Virus record (IMG/VR): IMGVR_UViG_3300050821_005101
Location: 1 to 24,045 of that record
Length of the DNA: 24,045 bases
Origin: a virus
Reading direction: 5' to 3' (one strand)
Position 1 is the first letter of the stretch, and each line of letters starts with the position of its first letter. Shown here in pieces: positions 1 to 6,967 of the stretch. The translations under genes were made by a program, and so were the position numbers. Below the pieces are notes generated by a model. It had not been told where the DNA came from. It saw only the letters and a list, made by a program, of their open reading frames with translations, and searched no databases.

Positions 1-446
1 GCCATTTCTATCCATTTTTCTTTAGGATATATCTTTCGATTGTGTTTTATATGGGAACAAGTCCTACATGCTTCCTTTTCAATTTTATGCATTAGAGATT
101 CTAATTTTATTACCTCGGTTCCATGCTTTGGGCATTTTATTCTTACTTTACTTTTATATCCTTTGAATTTTTTGCCTACTAATTTTATAGTTGCCTTTCC
201 ATCAAATCTATTACATATATCTATAAAATCTTGATAAATCATATGTCCATTGGGATTACAACAATCTATTTTTCTGCAATCAGTAGCATTTTGTCTTATT
301 TGTTTCATCTCGAATTTATGTTTAGGACAATAAACTATTATCTTATCTTGTTGACGTTCTTGGCCAGTGTATGTGTATACATAACCAGTTTCCAAAGAAG
401 CAATATTAAGTTTATCTTTTATTTGCTGGGGTGTTAGTTTTTTCAT
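1..446 (-). CDS. Partial protein with two CPKH Cys/His modules (homing-endonuclease-associated type)
   Basis: The frame opens with ATG at 446-444 and runs uninterrupted off the left edge of the window, so only the first 148 residues are present. Two similar modules are visible: C40-P-K-H followed by C57, C62 and C63, and C105-P-K-H-G followed by C127-R-T-C130. These look like tandem small zinc-binding units. C-P-x-H-G modules of this kind are typical of the DUF723-like repeats found in free-standing phage endonucleases, whose nuclease part lies further C-terminal; that part is outside the window, so the activity is inferred. A clear sigma-70-like promoter lies just upstream, and the gene starts beyond the capsid-gene terminator, so it is an independent unit. 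A relative of the module occurs in the 6139-6465 ORF. Confidence 0.7.
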   Translation of the reverse strand, partial: MKKLTPQQIKDKLNIASLETGYVYTYTGQERQQDKIIVYCPKHKFEMKQIRQNATDCRKIDCCNPNGHMIYQDFIDICNRFDGKATIKLVGKKFKGYKSKVRIKCPKHGTEVIKLESLMHKIEKEACRTCSHIKHNRKIYPKEKWIEM

Positions 447-455
447 ACGACTTAT

Positions 456-484
456 ATTATACTATAGGAATACTTCTTAATCAA
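456..484 (-). promoter_or_regulatory. Sigma-70-like promoter for the left-edge gene
   Basis: On the minus strand TTGATT (484-479) is separated by 17 nt from a perfect TATAAT (461-456). The -10 box ends 9 nt before the ATG at 446, so the mRNA leader would be only a few nucleotides long. Confidence 0.6.
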
Positions 485-506
485 GTAATATTTTTATAAA
501 ACAAAT

Positions 507-540
507 AAAAAAGAGTAGGTGTTTCTACCTACTCTTTTTT
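507..540 (-). terminator. Bidirectional intrinsic terminator after the capsid gene
   Basis: A perfect 14-bp inverted repeat (507-520 against 527-540) with a 6-nt loop has a core AGAGTAGGT/ACCTACTCT flanked by A and T runs. Read on the minus strand it follows the capsid stop codon at 577 by about 37 nt and ends in a U-tract. The symmetry means it would also stop plus-strand transcripts. A strong terminator after the most heavily expressed late gene fits T4-like organisation. Confidence 0.85.
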
Positions 541-576
541 AACTCTTATGAAACTAATCTACTAATTACGGATCAA

Positions 577-1974
577 TTATCGAGAACCAGCAAGAGTGCT
601 GTTCTGGAGGCCAAGAATCTGGATGAAGCGATAATAGTTTTCGGCTCCGAAAAGATTGTCGCAAATTCCGTATCTTGTCATTACGCCTATAACTGGTTGG
701 AATGACTCGACTTGTGTCGTTCTGGAAAACATCACGGGTACATATGGGCAATATATAATTCCAGCGTCATTGTCTTTAGGACCCTTATAACCACAAACCG
801 CGTAGTCTTGAGCAGCGAAGCTGTCACGATACAGGGTGAAGCGGCCGAGAGTACCAACCTTCGCAACACCAGAAACTTCAGTGTTGAGTGATGCTGACAT
901 CGGGCTCATAAGGAAGTTGTCGAGTGATTCGAGGGCTGCAACTACACCTGGGCTGGCGATAACGAAGTTACCGGCGCCACGGCGGGTTGCGACTGCGATT
1001 TCATTGGAAGCCTTGAGAAGAATTGTGTACAGAGTACGGAACTTCTCTTGTTCCCAACGACCGTCTGCGGTTCCGTTAGCATTACCAACAGTTCCGTAGT
1101 TCCAAGTGAGAACGCCACCTTGAACGGCACGATAGATGATACGGTTCTTGATTTCGAGATCAATTTCCGCAGCAATTTCGTATGCGAGCAAGTCGGTGAG
1201 TTCTTCCTCAACATCGACGTTGTGCATATTTGCCAAGTCTTGTTGAGCTTCAAGTGTCCAGCGAGCCTTGAGCTTGCGGGTACCTGCTGGGATTTCTTTC
1301 TTTTCGATTGTGAGTCCCATTTCACGGATATTACCAGTGTCAACGTCACAGACGAATCCACCAGTGTTTAGACGTTCACCAAACTCAGTGGTATATGCAT
1401 CAGGAACGAGTGCTGTTGGAGCATCGTATGCATCATATGCTGAGGTTGAAGGAAGACCGTTGGCAGTGATGCCAGCGATTCCGCCGGTCGTACCGATTCC
1501 AGGTTGGTTACCATACTGAGCGATAGCAGCGTTGCCAGTGATGCCAGTTCCGCTGAAGGAACCAGAATATTCTGGGTAAACGTTGTTATAACCAGCTTCG
1601 TAGCCAGCAACTTGACCAGTTTGATAGCGATAGCGAAGTGCATACGCGAGACCAACTGGGGTGAACATAGGTTGTACGCCAACGAGGTCGTTGGTGATAA
1701 GTTCTGGGAATACGCGAGCCACTAGAGGCATTGCGATACCCATATACTTAGCGACACCCTGAAGTCCGATGATAGCTTGGTTGACTTCACCGTCAGCGCA
1801 GCCTGCGCCAGCTTCTGATGAGGTTCCACCGTTTTCGTTTAACATTTGTTTGTTAAACCACTTCTCTTCGTTTTCGAGAAGCTTAGCAGTTAAGATCTGC
1901 TTTCTTTCGCTCTTGATGTGGCTGATCATAGGATCCCACTTTTCGAGCAGTTGTTCAAGATTCATTTTTGACAT
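577..1974 (-). CDS. 23: Major capsid protein, T4 gp23-like
   Basis: A 465-residue protein that forms the hexameric lattice of the head. It matches the gp23 family in several blocks: F-P-E-L-I-T-N-D-L-V-G-V-Q-P-M (about residues 88-102), the Q-D-L-A-N-M-H block with its helical partner (about 240-265), G-N-F-V-I-A-S-P, G-Y-K-G-P-K-D-N-D-A-G-I and F-Q-P-V-I-G-V-M-T-R-Y-G near the C-terminus. It is shorter than T4 gp23 (521 residues). The charged, Gly/Ser-rich N-terminal 55-65 residues correspond to the propeptide removed by the gp21 protease in T4. The ATG at 1974 has a strong AGGAG site 8-9 nt upstream. A degenerate late box (CATAAACA, 2006-1999) lies in the leader. It is the last gene of the head block and is followed by a strong terminator. 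Confidence 0.97.
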   Translation of the reverse strand: MSKMNLEQLLEKWDPMISHIKSERKQILTAKLLENEEKWFNKQMLNENGGTSSEAGAGCADGEVNQAIIGLQGVAKYMGIAMPLVARVFPELITNDLVGVQPMFTPVGLAYALRYRYQTGQVAGYEAGYNNVYPEYSGSFSGTGITGNAAIAQYGNQPGIGTTGGIAGITANGLPSTSAYDAYDAPTALVPDAYTTEFGERLNTGGFVCDVDTGNIREMGLTIEKKEIPAGTRKLKARWTLEAQQDLANMHNVDVEEELTDLLAYEIAAEIDLEIKNRIIYRAVQGGVLTWNYGTVGNANGTADGRWEQEKFRTLYTILLKASNEIAVATRRGAGNFVIASPGVVAALESLDNFLMSPMSASLNTEVSGVAKVGTLGRFTLYRDSFAAQDYAVCGYKGPKDNDAGIIYCPYVPVMFSRTTQVESFQPVIGVMTRYGICDNLFGAENYYRFIQILGLQNSTLAGSR

Positions 1975-2015
1975 TTTATGTCTCCTGTAGAATGTTGTTG
2001 TTTATGTGTCAGAGG

Positions 2016-3155
2016 TTATTTCTTGGACGAATCTTCCCTGTATCCAGGTTTGATTTTCTTCGCCCAATCACCCATTGCTGGGTTAGCGGATTCATTGACA
2101 ACCTTTTGAGTTGCCCCAGAAGCCTTGTTTGCCTTCACATCAGTTTCATTCAATGCTTGGAGCACTGCTGTGACTTGATGCTTGACAACTGCTGAGTCTG
2201 CGATTGGAGTTGGTTTTGAGGCTGCTGGCTTAGTAACATTCTTATTAGACTCGTCCAGTTTTTGAGTTTCCTCTACTACTGGCTTAGTCTCTGCTTTTCC
2301 TTCGATGATGATATCACGAATTTTAGCATAATGAGCTTCTAAGTTTTCAACTTCAACACTTTCCAAAAGCTTAACAGCTTTTTCTTTTTGAGATGGGATG
2401 AGCCCTTCTGTCAGAGATTTTATCTTCATATTTCGTTGAACTTCTCTATTCTCTTTCTTCAGTGCAATTTCGTTCTTTGATTTCTCTTGAACGACTGCCT
2501 GTAATTTGGCTATCTCGTCTTTTGCTTCTTTTATTAACGAATAGCTGGACGTATCAAGCTTAATAAAGTTCTTTGAGAATGCCTCATTGATACCTTGTAC
2601 TAAGGGCTTGATAACAGCCAACTCCGCTGCGGATTCCATAATCTCGGCTGGAATGGTTTCTTGGAGTTTCGCTTCTAAATAGTCGCTCACTTTATCCACC
2701 ATAGCAGCTTTGAAGTTTTTAACCTCTTCTACAAGAGCAGCATCTTGCTTGTTTTTGAAATCTTTTGCTTCCTGAAGAACCATCTCTTGGACTTCTGTGC
2801 GGAACTTGGCGATATCATCATCGCGTTGCTTTTCCACATGAGCCTTGTATTTGAGGGTTTCTTCAACGACAGTCTTTTCAAGCTCATTCTTATATTTTTC
2901 AGCTTGTTCGACTAAAACTTTTTCATTGGCTTCAGCTTCATCAGATAGCTTCTTCTGAAGAGCGCTTGCTTCCTCAGTGAGTTTTGTCTTCAGAGCTTCA
3001 GTTTCTTCAGTCAAAAGCTTGGTTTTAGCACCAACTCTTGCTTCGACGGTTTCATTGATAAGAGTTGTCATTTTTGCTTTGGCGTCTTCTGTGAGCAAAC
3101 CTTTGTCAAGGCCTTCAAAGAGAACTTCCAGAGGATTTTTTTCTTTTGTTGACAT
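2016..3155 (-). CDS. 22: Prohead core scaffolding protein, T4 gp22-like
   Basis: A 379-residue, Lys/Glu-rich protein that is almost entirely predicted coiled coil (roughly residues 30-280), followed by a flexible Thr/Pro/Ala-rich linker and a short basic tail ending G-D-W-A-K-K-I-K-P-G-Y. Assignment rests on this composition and on its exact position between the protease and capsid genes, as in T4. It would form the internal core on which the capsid assembles and would then be degraded by gp21. It is longer than T4 gp22 (269 residues). The start has an AGGAG site and a perfect late promoter about 45 nt upstream. No enzymatic motif is visible. Confidence 0.88.
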   Translation of the reverse strand: MSTKEKNPLEVLFEGLDKGLLTEDAKAKMTTLINETVEARVGAKTKLLTEETEALKTKLTEEASALQKKLSDEAEANEKVLVEQAEKYKNELEKTVVEETLKYKAHVEKQRDDDIAKFRTEVQEMVLQEAKDFKNKQDAALVEEVKNFKAAMVDKVSDYLEAKLQETIPAEIMESAAELAVIKPLVQGINEAFSKNFIKLDTSSYSLIKEAKDEIAKLQAVVQEKSKNEIALKKENREVQRNMKIKSLTEGLIPSQKEKAVKLLESVEVENLEAHYAKIRDIIIEGKAETKPVVEETQKLDESNKNVTKPAASKPTPIADSAVVKHQVTAVLQALNETDVKANKASGATQKVVNESANPAMGDWAKKIKPGYREDSSKK

Positions 3156-3200
3156 GTGAGACAGTCTCCTAATCTTTATATAAGACCAATTCTAATAAAG

Positions 3201-3208
3201 TATTTATA
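3201..3208 (-). promoter_or_regulatory. T4-type late promoter (gp22/gp23)
   Basis: The minus strand reads TATAAATA, the T4 late promoter -10 element recognised in T4 by the gp55/gp33-programmed polymerase. It lies 46 nt upstream of the gp22 start in an otherwise empty, AT-rich gap. Confidence 0.75.
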
Positions 3209-3277
3209 TATGTGTTGAAGTATATTTTTTGATTATTTTATATAAGTGATTACTAATACTGGAAGAATGACTTTTTA

Positions 3278-3976
3278 TTAGTTATTGAAATCTTTTAGGA
3301 AGTTTTTTACTGATTCTAAAAACAGTTTTTCTTTGAGTTCTGTGTCTTTAGGAAGAACTGATAAAGCTGTTTCTAATTTCTGATAGCATTCAACGATAAT
3401 ACCATTATCCTGAACGATATATTCTTTATTTTCTAAAATGCCTTGGACGAAGCCTTGTGGGGCGCTTGGGTCTGCTACGATGTCTGAAGCGATCATCTCA
3501 TAGGATGTAACAGTTTTAGAACCATCTGGATTCTCCATTTTAGAGAGAGTTCCTAAGCCTCTGGTAGATGTTCCTAAGATAAGCTTCTTTTCTAAAAACG
3601 TCTGAACAATGCGTCCCATGGCATTTTCAGTGAGGATTTCAGCTTTTCCAATGCAATTTGCGCCTTCCCAGACGAGAGATTGGGTATAATGCGAGACTCT
3701 ATCAAGGTTTATTTCAACGCCATCTGGATGACCAAGCTCACCATAGGAGCGAAAGCCTGCTGGCGACATTCTGTCTTGGATATATTTAGCTACGACAGCT
3801 TCCATCAATTGACGAGGATAGACACGTCCGTTGCGGTTTTTGACGTTTGTTTGGATGAATGGACCACGAATAAAGTATTGTTTGAGGCCTTCATTGTTCT
3901 TTTCAATCAATATTTCTATTGGATTTGCCAACATTTCTGCGGCATCTTTAGATTCTACAATGAGTTTTAGAGCCAT
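3278..3976 (-). CDS. 21: Prohead maturation protease, T4 gp21-like (peptidase family S80)
   Basis: A 232-residue serine protease that cleaves the scaffold and capsid propeptides inside the prohead. Diagnostic features are N-x-N-G-R-V-Y-P (48-54), G-E-L-G-H-P with the catalytic His at 83, and G-T-S-T-R-G with the catalytic Ser at 137; spacing and context match T4 gp21. The length is close to the family norm. A GAGG site precedes the ATG, and a perfect late box lies about 32 nt upstream. It sits in the conserved order gp67-like, gp21, gp22, gp23. Confidence 0.95.
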   Translation of the reverse strand: MALKLIVESKDAAEMLANPIEILIEKNNEGLKQYFIRGPFIQTNVKNRNGRVYPRQLMEAVVAKYIQDRMSPAGFRSYGELGHPDGVEINLDRVSHYTQSLVWEGANCIGKAEILTENAMGRIVQTFLEKKLILGTSTRGLGTLSKMENPDGSKTVTSYEMIASDIVADPSAPQGFVQGILENKEYIVQDNGIIVECYQKLETALSVLPKDTELKEKLFLESVKNFLKDFNN

Positions 3977-4007
3977 ATATAAGAGCCTCTTTCTGCGAGT
4001 TCTCTTA

Positions 4008-4015
4008 TATTTATA
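4008..4015 (-). promoter_or_regulatory. T4-type late promoter (gp21)
   Basis: TATAAATA on the minus strand, followed by T, lies in the short gap between the gp67-like and gp21 genes, 32 nt upstream of the gp21 ATG. Confidence 0.7.
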
Positions 4016-4032
4016 TACTTTTTAGAAAGGCT

Positions 4033-4260
4033 TTATTTTTTATTTTCTTCTGATGCTGGTTTAGGAGGATAGAGTTCCAAAGCCTTAGCAGCGGTTTTCT
4101 CAGCTTCTGTGTTGAGTTTTTCTACAACTGCTGGCTTTTTATTGTTGATGGCTGATTGAAGAGCAGACTTTACAACTTCTGGAAATTGCTTATCTGCTTC
4201 TACATAGTTATCATTGGCTAAGGAAGTTAGAAACTCCTTTATTTTCTCTTTATCTGTCAT
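4033..4260 (-). CDS. 67: Small prohead core protein, gp67-like
   Basis: A 75-residue charged, helical protein. By eye the pattern I-K-x-x-L-x-x-x-x-N-D followed by A-D-K-x-F and A-L-Q-x-x-I resembles the N-terminal half of T4 gp67 (80 residues), and the position between portal and protease genes is that of gp67/gp68. In T4 gp67 is a component of the prohead core. The highly acidic tail of T4 gp67 is missing here; an acidic/lysine tail instead ends the portal protein. A GGAG site sits 6 nt before the ATG. The start overlaps the end of the 53-codon ORF upstream by 11 nt, implying coupled translation. The family assignment is moderate; the structural role is inferred from synteny. Confidence 0.65.
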   Translation of the reverse strand: MTDKEKIKEFLTSLANDNYVEADKQFPEVVKSALQSAINNKKPAVVEKLNTEAEKTAAKALELYPPKPASEENKK

Positions 4261-4411
4261 AGGTATCTCCGTGTTTTATAAACTTGTCTTTATATTTCTT
4301 GATTATAGCCTGTAATTCCTTATCAGAAAGATTGGTAGGGATATTGATGGTAAAAACCTGGCGGTTTGGTTCAGGAAGTCTTTTTAGTTTAGCTGTAAAT
4401 CTATTATTCAT
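4250..4411 (-). CDS. Small unknown protein (53 aa) between portal and gp67-like genes
   Basis: ATG at 4411-4409, TAA at 4252-4250. The start lies 4 nt after the portal stop codon (TGA 4418-4416), and the end overlaps the start of the gp67-like gene by 11 nt, so the frame fills exactly the space between two translationally linked genes. The product is basic, with a predicted helix in the second half (S-D-K-E-L-Q-A-I-I-K-K-Y). I do not recognise the family. There is no clear Shine-Dalgarno site, so initiation probably depends on termination at the portal stop. Its place in the head block suggests an assembly role, but this is inference. Confidence 0.6.
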   Translation of the reverse strand: MNNRFTAKLKRLPEPNRQVFTINIPTNLSDKELQAIIKKYKDKFIKHGDTYDR

Positions 4412-4415
4412 TGGT

Positions 4416-6137
4416 TCATGCGAAACTGTCTAAGTCAGTATCTTCCTTTTTCTCTTTTTTATTATCTTTATCCTTGTTTTCGTCTTTATCTTCGCCTTCT
4501 TTGTCCTTATCTTCTTTATCTTTCTTGCCGCCACCTTTATGGCTTCCACCACCGAGAGATCCTAAGTCGCCAAGGTCAACGTCGTCGTCATCAGTTTCTG
4601 ATTTCTTATTTTTAGCCTTTTCAGCTTTCTCTAGTTTGAGGTAGTCTTCGTTTTCTAAGATTTTTTCTTCTGGGAACTTCAAGAACTCTTTGATGAGCCA
4701 CTTCTTGGAGAACGAAGGAGGATTATCTTCATCACCTTCGGCATAACTAATAAAGCGTTCAAAGTTTTCAGCACGTTGAGTTAGGTTGGCAGTTTCTAAA
4801 AACTCTTCAAAGAGATTGTCATTGTAGATCTTGACTTCAAAATCGTGTTCAGTAATACCATATTCATCAGCATAACCTTTGAGTCTAATATGACTTAGGA
4901 AAATTTCCTTGAACACATCAGAAAAGCGAATGACAAACTTTTGTACCATTTTATTGAAGCGGACTTCTTCACGAGTAATGTCGGATGTATCACCAAGACT
5001 AAAACCAGAATCTTGTTCCATGCGAGACATTGGAACTCTAAGGGCTCTGAAGAGTTTACGTAGGAAGTACGTAACATCTTCAATTTGACCTAAATTTTCT
5101 CCGCCTGGCAACGTCTCAACAGTAGAACCGCGTCCGTCCTGTGAAGGAAGCCAAAAATCTTCTATCATAGCCGTCGTAGTTACAACATTTGAGGCCTCTC
5201 CGGTGCTACTATCATAGGTCTTGCGCTGACGATATTTTTTCATCAATTGTTGCACATATTGTTCTGCTTTAGCTTTAGGAAGTTTTCCTACTTCAATCTT
5301 GAAGACACGACGCTCTGGTGCGCGAATAAGACGATAAATAACTAGAGCATCTTCCAGTTGTTTGAGTTTTCTATAATCCACAGTAGCTACATCAAGATAT
5401 GAACGAACAACTTTTGTCCACCTATCTGGATAATTGAAAATGCCGCTATTGGCGTAACTAATCATTTCGCGGGGCATTATCATAATATTTGTATCTGATT
5501 TATGAATGAACTGATGAATTGTTTCTGATTCAGCTTCTTCCCAAATTGGATATGTATATTCTGGGCGAAGACGCTTGACGCGCAAAATGCCTCTTTCTTT
5601 AGCATTTGTAGGATCTACTACTTTCTCGAAGAAGATTTCTCCATCAACCATAAACTCACTAAACCATTCATTGATTTGAGTCTTGGCGCGCATAACTTCA
5701 TAAATGATGTAATTCCATTCTTTTATTAGATTTCTGGCAATGTTTTCATTTTGAACAAGTCTATCATTTTTTATAACAAGTTCCATAAAATTACCATCAT
5801 CATTGAATGAAATTGCAGAATCTTCTATTTCTCCTAAGGCAAATGATATTTCTGGAAACATAGCCATTCCACGACGAGTGGCTAATATCGCTTTCTTATT
5901 TGGCTCACTTCTATAAACGAATGAATTGAGTTGACCAGATTGCTGTTGAAAATCTCCAGCCGTAACGCTTGTCACGTCTTCCATTTCTGTAGCTGACGGA
6001 ATTTTCTGTCTTCCGTATTTGTCGTCCTGGTGACCCCAAAGATTTACATTTCTTTTATAGTGCTGTTGCTGGGCCGCTTTCGACCACTTGTTTCTTTTTA
6101 CAAATGGTTCTATAATTCTGGATAGGAAGTCGGCCAT
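4416..6137 (-). CDS. 20: Portal vertex protein, T4 gp20-like
   Basis: A 573-residue protein that forms the dodecameric portal at the head-tail vertex, through which DNA is packaged. Family signatures are the N-terminal region with D-V-T-S-V-T-A-G-D-F and R-x-G-M-A-M-F-P-E-I, the central Y-A-N-S-G-I-F and W-T-K-V-V-R-S-Y-L-D blocks, L-P-G-G-E-N-L-G-Q-I-E-D-V-x-Y-F with R-x-L-R-V-P-x-S-R, and the D-I-T-R-E-E block. It is longer than T4 gp20 (524 residues) because of a low-complexity Gly, then Lys/Asp/Glu tail (about residues 505-570). An AAAGGA site precedes the ATG and lies inside the end of the upstream ORF, whose stop is 1 nt away. Confidence 0.96.
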   Translation of the reverse strand: MADFLSRIIEPFVKRNKWSKAAQQQHYKRNVNLWGHQDDKYGRQKIPSATEMEDVTSVTAGDFQQQSGQLNSFVYRSEPNKKAILATRRGMAMFPEISFALGEIEDSAISFNDDGNFMELVIKNDRLVQNENIARNLIKEWNYIIYEVMRAKTQINEWFSEFMVDGEIFFEKVVDPTNAKERGILRVKRLRPEYTYPIWEEAESETIHQFIHKSDTNIMIMPREMISYANSGIFNYPDRWTKVVRSYLDVATVDYRKLKQLEDALVIYRLIRAPERRVFKIEVGKLPKAKAEQYVQQLMKKYRQRKTYDSSTGEASNVVTTTAMIEDFWLPSQDGRGSTVETLPGGENLGQIEDVTYFLRKLFRALRVPMSRMEQDSGFSLGDTSDITREEVRFNKMVQKFVIRFSDVFKEIFLSHIRLKGYADEYGITEHDFEVKIYNDNLFEEFLETANLTQRAENFERFISYAEGDEDNPPSFSKKWLIKEFLKFPEEKILENEDYLKLEKAEKAKNKKSETDDDDVDLGDLGSLGGGSHKGGGKKDKEDKDKEGEDKDENKDKDNKKEKKEDTDLDSFA

Positions 6138-6138
6138 A

Positions 6139-6465
6139 TTATGCCAGTCCTTTGATAAATGATGATAATATTATTTCTATCTCATCAAACTTTGTGTAGG
6201 GTATTCTCAATAAGTTTATACCTTTTGTTTTACAGTAATTAGTTTTTATATTATCTCTAAATCTAATACTTTCTAATGTATCTCTGTGTCCTTTCCATCC
6301 AAAATAATGCTTTTTAGGCTTTTGTTTATAAACTCCATGTACCGGACATGTGATATCTACCATGATATTAGTATCTACATAATTCGTTTGTTCGTAACTA
6401 TAATAGTTATTATGTATTTGGTTAGCCTTTTTTATAAATTCATCAGTTGTCAGCTTTTTTGGCAT
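6139..6465 (-). CDS. Internally shortened homing-endonuclease-like protein (CPVHG module plus C-terminal nuclease end)
   Basis: A 108-residue ORF. The N-terminal half carries one Cys/His module (C40-P-V-H-G44), as in DUF723-type repeats. The C-terminal half (R-D-N-I-K-x-N-Y-C at 70-78, then L-L-R-I-P-Y at 85-90) matches the end of Vsr/phage endonuclease-like domains. In the full-length proteins I know, these parts are separated by more repeats and by the catalytic stretch around an x-x-D-G-x-Q-H motif; here K-K-H-Y-F-G-W appears to join them directly. It is therefore probably a deletion derivative without nuclease activity. It sits between a late promoter and the portal gene, with its stop 1 nt before the portal ATG, so it is co-transcribed with the head genes. 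Confidence 0.7.
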   Translation of the reverse strand: MPKKLTTDEFIKKANQIHNNYYSYEQTNYVDTNIMVDITCPVHGVYKQKPKKHYFGWKGHRDTLESIRFRDNIKTNYCKTKGINLLRIPYTKFDEIEIILSSFIKGLA

Positions 6466-6528
6466 TTCATATTCCTAACCATCCATTATACCATCCATCT
6501 TACTATTTTCTTTCATTTCTCATAATTC

Positions 6529-6538
6529 GTGTTATAAT
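6529..6538 (+). promoter_or_regulatory. Extended -10 promoter for the paralog array
   Basis: TGTTATAAT (6530-6538) is a perfect extended -10 element; only a poor -35 (TTTCAT, 6511-6516) is visible, which extended -10 promoters tolerate. Transcription would begin near 6545, about 20 nt before the ATG at 6567. That argues against the in-frame upstream start codons, one of which overlaps the -10 box. Confidence 0.55.
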
Positions 6539-6548
6539 GCGTCTAACC

Positions 6549-6556
6549 TATTTATA
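6549..6556 (-). promoter_or_regulatory. T4-type late promoter for the portal operon
   Basis: TATAAATA on the minus strand, 84 nt upstream of the 6465 start codon. It can serve the endonuclease-like ORF, portal, 53-aa ORF and gp67-like gene. It lies only 11 nt downstream of a plus-strand -10 box, so divergent transcription initiates over the same stretch. Confidence 0.65.
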
Positions 6557-6566
6557 TTTATTCTCT

Positions 6567-6920
6567 ATGAATCCACCAACCCATCCTCCAGCCGGTAAAA
6601 CTACTGCTCTAATAATATTTGAGTATATCATGGAACATCCTGGGACGATTGACTTAACGCCTATTAGTTCTTATTTAGATGTAGAAGAGGATTCTTATGA
6701 ATTTCTTATAAAGCATATGATCATCAAAGAAACCAATATAGTTTATAAAAAAGTAGAATTACGTTGGGAAGGAGAATTTGGAGATATTGAACAAGATACT
6801 ATGGACATAAGAATGAGTGCGGATGTATGGCCAACATTAGAAGGCATGTGGGCTTATTTTCTTTATAAAAAAGGAATAGCAGTGCCACAAATAGAAGACA
6901 GAATAAAGGCATTTGGATGA
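6567..6920 (+). CDS. Paralog 1 of the LW-FL-KGI family (117 aa, unknown function)
   Basis: The first and longest member of the five-gene array. The open frame extends upstream to 6447, but that stretch contains the promoter and encodes an unlikely hydrophobic peptide, so the ATG at 6567 is preferred; there is no good Shine-Dalgarno site. Shared family features are an N-terminal helix ending in H-P-G (24-26), a middle I-V-Y-K-K strand, A-D-V-W, and M-W-A-Y-F-L-Y-K-K-G-I (residues 93-103). Unlike its siblings it continues 14 residues past KGI. The layout suggests a winged-helix-like fold, but this is inference. The stop overlaps the next ATG as ATGA (6917-6920). Confidence 0.75.
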   Translation: MNPPTHPPAGKTTALIIFEYIMEHPGTIDLTPISSYLDVEEDSYEFLIKHMIIKETNIVYKKVELRWEGEFGDIEQDTMDIRMSADVWPTLEGMWAYFLYKKGIAVPQIEDRIKAFG

Positions 6921-6967
6921 ATGATAAAACCATAACAGAGGTGAAGAAAGGCATTCGACATGAATGA
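6917..6967 (+). pseudogene. Collapsed paralog: 16-codon remnant keeping only the two ends
   Basis: The frame ATG 6917 to TGA 6967 encodes M-N-D-K-T-I-T-E-V-K-K-G-I-R-H-E. The first eight residues match the start of paralog 2 (M-N-D-E-T-I-K-E), and the last six match its end (K-K-G-I-L-H-E). The DNA around its ATG (6917-6934) is near-identical to that around 6960-6977. It is bounded on both sides by the array's junction sequence AAAGGCATT-N3/4-ATGAATGA. The simplest reading is a family member that lost its whole interior by deletion, leaving start and end in frame. It may still be translated as a coupling peptide. Confidence 0.6.

Noticed and set aside
942-1371. Open frames on both strands overlapping the capsid gene
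   Set aside because: They lie inside a strongly supported gp23 gene, have no ribosome-binding sites and encode no recognisable domains.
4411-4644. Plus-strand Ser/Leu/Pro-rich frame opposite the portal tail
   Set aside because: It is the antisense reading of the Lys/Asp/Glu codon repeats in the portal C-terminus.
6447-6566. N-terminal extension of paralog 1 to an upstream ATG
   Set aside because: The extension overlaps the promoter and encodes a hydrophobic Tyr/Leu/His-rich stretch not seen in the other family members.
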